Shown in pieces: positions 12,977 to 14,472 of a DNA stretch of 14,472 bases. Source of the DNA: Clostridia bacterium (GTDB lineage: Bacteria > Bacillota > Clostridia > Christensenellales > Borkfalkiaceae). The stretch is from the NCBI GenBank assembly GCA_017504065.1, contig JAFVRU010000048.1:1-14472 (forward strand). The letters run 5' to 3'. Made by a program: the position numbers and the translations under genes. The notes under the pieces were generated by a model that worked only from the letters and a program-made list of their open reading frames with translations, did not search any database and had not been told where the DNA came from. The first letter of the stretch is position 1, and the number at the start of each line of letters is the position of its first letter.

Positions 12977-14160
12977 TTCTTTCTTCCTCCGAAGCCGTTA
13001 AAAATTCTTTGTATCCAACTGCGCGTCTTTTTTTCGGACAGCGTTGCGTTCAGCAGCGAAATCCGAGACGAACACGCAGGTTTATCGTAATAGGGTAAAT
13101 CGGGATATACAATTTCCGTCAAGCGGTTCAAACGTCTGGAAATATGTTCCGCCGCGCCCCGCACGTCGCCAATCCCTTCCCCTGTAATACTGATCGGGTT
13201 GATTGTAAATACCGTAGTAGCCTTATCCTTATAATGTTTTTCAAAAAAGCTTTCCACTTGCTCGCAAAGCTCGTCCAAGCTACACTTGATAATCTCGTTA
13301 ATCTCCCGAACGGAAAAGGTTTCCCCGCTACGTTCGGAAACGAAAGTCAAGTCCTTGGAAACGCTCCCGCCCGATATATTTGACGCGGCGAGTATTTCTT
13401 CCGCGACGGGATATTCCACGTCCAAAGCCTGCATGAGCGCGACAAGCGTTTTACCCGTACCGAAATTAAAAGCTTCTTCGCGAACGATCCCGTTACCGTA
13501 TATAACGGAAACGGAAGAAGTCAAAAACCCGACGTCCAATAAAAACGCGTAGCCTTCCCGTTTCTTTTCAGGCAAAAGATACTGCGCTTGCGCCAAAATC
13601 GACGGCATGTAGCGGATTTCCGAAAATCCCAATTCCCGTAAAACCGCTTCTACTACCGAGCGGAAATACTCCGCAACGAAATAATAGCAAAGCCCGCCTT
13701 TGAGCATAGTCGTCGATACGCCGTACAGCTCTTCCGCGGAAAAATATTTCCGATTATCGCCGAGCGTGAAATACATTTCCGAACGGCGAATACATTCCCC
13801 TGAAACCATCAATTCGTTGAGTCCGCTATCGTACAACGCGTCTATATCCTGCGCGCACAGCTTTCTTTTGGACGGGAACGAAATGGTATGTCCTTTCGTC
13901 AAGACGGATACAAACGGCGCGGGAACGCCGACGCAAACCCCGCCAATCACCCCGCCGTAATTTTGCCGAACCGACGTAATCACCGTAACGACGGCGCGAC
14001 GGAAAGAATCGATATCAAAAAATCCGTCCAAGCAATACCCGTCGTATTTCTCGCTTCGGCTATCCCCAAAAACGAACGTGCCGTTGACCCCTTTCGAGCC
14101 AAGTAAAAAAGAAACTTCGCCTGATCGGATATCCAAAATAGCAACGCTTTCGTTTCTCAT
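12973..14160 (-). CDS. ftsA: Divergent FtsA-like cell division protein
   Basis: FtsA is an actin-like protein that tethers FtsZ to the membrane. The 395 residues keep the broad layout: an N-terminal beta hairpin (VAILDIRSGEVSFLLG, 6-21), a GVIGGVCVGVPAPFVSV segment (70-86) entering the SHS2/1C region, a second phosphate-binding strand (LLDVGFLTSSVSVIYG, 207-222), an ITGEGIGDVRG nucleotide-binding loop (325-335) and a C-terminal amphipathic helix SWIQRIFNGFGGRKK suited to membrane docking. The ATPase signatures are weak: DIRSGEV instead of DIGTSKV-like, and DVGFLTSSV instead of DIGGGTTD-like. Coupling with ftsZ (ATGA overlap) is the strongest support. The ATG at 14160 has a GGAG at 14173-14176, rather far away (12 bases). 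The role is secure by context; ATP binding is doubtful. Confidence 0.85.
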   Translation of the reverse strand: MRNESVAILDIRSGEVSFLLGSKGVNGTFVFGDSRSEKYDGYCLDGFFDIDSFRRAVVTVITSVRQNYGGVIGGVCVGVPAPFVSVLTKGHTISFPSKRKLCAQDIDALYDSGLNELMVSGECIRRSEMYFTLGDNRKYFSAEELYGVSTTMLKGGLCYYFVAEYFRSVVEAVLRELGFSEIRYMPSILAQAQYLLPEKKREGYAFLLDVGFLTSSVSVIYGNGIVREEAFNFGTGKTLVALMQALDVEYPVAEEILAASNISGGSVSKDLTFVSERSGETFSVREINEIIKCSLDELCEQVESFFEKHYKDKATTVFTINPISITGEGIGDVRGAAEHISRRLNRLTEIVYPDLPYYDKPACSSRISLLNATLSEKKTRSWIQRIFNGFGGRKK

Positions 14161-14212
14161 AATCTTTTTTCGCTCCGTAATCGTTTTTTCGCGGACGTAT
14201 AAATACTCTTTT

Positions 14213-14241
14213 ATTATACACTATTCCAAAAAAAATGTCAA
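14213..14241 (-). promoter_or_regulatory. Perfect-consensus sigma-A promoter of ftsAZ
   Basis: On the - strand TTGACA (14236-14241), exactly 17 bases, then TATAAT (14213-14218). Both boxes match the consensus fully. The predicted start near 14206 leaves a leader of about 45 bases before ftsA. Confidence 0.9.
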
Positions 14242-14271
14242 TAACTTGAAAAAAATAATCTCCCCGAAAGC

Positions 14272-14302
14272 AGAAAAAAAGCGCAAAAACACGCTTTTTT
14301 CT
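14272..14302 (-). terminator. Terminator of the upstream glycoside hydrolase gene
   Basis: On the - strand AAAAAAGCG (14292-14300) pairs with CGCTTTTTT (14275-14283), 9 bp with an 8-base loop, merging into a U7 run. It follows the hydrolase stop codon closely and precedes the ftsAZ promoter. The stem is also palindromic in its A/T ends, so it may act in both directions. Confidence 0.75.
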
Positions 14303-14306
14303 ACAA

Positions 14307-14472
14307 TCATTCGATCCTTTCCCATTCCTTTTGTAATTTTTCGTTCCATTCCCGCAGTTTTTGCGTCGGAATTTTCTGGATTTTCCGATCGAAGGTAACG
14401 AGCCCGTTAATTTCTTCTTCCACGTCCGAGACCTGCGTATAGATTGCCGCGCTCAACCCTTTCTTAATCAAC
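14307..14472 (-). CDS. C-terminal end of a probable glycoside hydrolase family 2 protein (5' truncated)
   Basis: The - strand is open from the right edge to the TGA at 14307-14309, giving 54 residues. The segment LSAAIYTQVSDVEEEINGLV followed by TFDRKIQKIP matches the end of the TIM-barrel of family 2 glycosidases (beta-galactosidase/beta-glucuronidase type), where YTQxSDVExExNG and a YDR-like motif are characteristic. The protein ends with a charged helix (QKLREWNEKLQKEWERIE). The catalytic residues lie outside the window, so neither activity nor substrate can be stated. It is unrelated in function to the division genes downstream and is separated from them by a terminator and promoter. Confidence 0.75.
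   Translation of the reverse strand, partial: LIKKGLSAAIYTQVSDVEEEINGLVTFDRKIQKIPTQKLREWNEKLQKEWERIE

Noticed and set aside
1..14472. CRISPR arrays, tRNA genes, insertion sequences, phage genes or defence systems
   Set aside because: No regularly spaced repeats, tRNA-like cloverleafs, transposase motifs or terminal inverted repeats were seen; nearly all of the sequence is taken up by housekeeping genes.

Overview
The window looks like chromosomal core-genome sequence from a Bacillota (Firmicutes), probably Clostridia-like bacterium. The basis is the conserved gene order ftsK-rimO-pgsA-cinA-recA-rny, the presence of RNase Y (rny), strong AGGAGG-type ribosome binding sites, and sigma-A-type promoters (TTGACA/TATAAT with 17-base spacers). 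Placing it more exactly (for example an uncultured Clostridia lineage) would be guesswork. I see no tRNA, rRNA, CRISPR array, insertion sequence or prophage.

Layout. At the left edge is the 3' part of a DeoR-family regulator on the + strand (1-495). It converges on everything else across a bidirectional terminator (511-544). From right to left, all on the - strand, come: the last 54 codons of a probable family 2 glycoside hydrolase (14307 to the right edge) with its terminator; a perfect-consensus promoter driving a divergent ftsA and ftsZ (overlapping ATGA, 14160-11606); a 331-base intergenic region; murC (11274-9925) with its terminator; ftsK/spoIIIE with its own promoter (9784-6644); then the tightly packed rimO, pgsA, cinA, recA (6559-2400) ending in a terminator; and finally rny with its own promoter and an inverted repeat across its start region (2177-561).

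How the genes fit together. FtsA and FtsZ form the division ring, MurC makes the UDP-MurNAc-L-alanine precursor for septal wall, and FtsK pumps the chromosome through the septum. RimO modifies ribosomal protein S12, PgsA makes phosphatidylglycerol phosphate, CinA is a nucleotide-salvage/competence-associated protein, RecA does recombination and SOS signalling, and RNase Y starts mRNA decay. So this is division plus information maintenance, with the dcw cluster broken up: no mraY, murD, ftsW, murG or ftsQ lies between ftsZ and murC.

The least ordinary place is the ftsZ-murC intergenic region (11275-11605). On the + strand, opposite to both flanking genes, it carries an extended -10 promoter, two 17-base direct repeats, a 15-bp hairpin that pairs fully only as + strand RNA, and a terminator. 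Overlapping this is a 47-codon reading frame whose N-terminus resembles that of MraY. It could be a small RNA gene, a decayed mraY remnant, or both.
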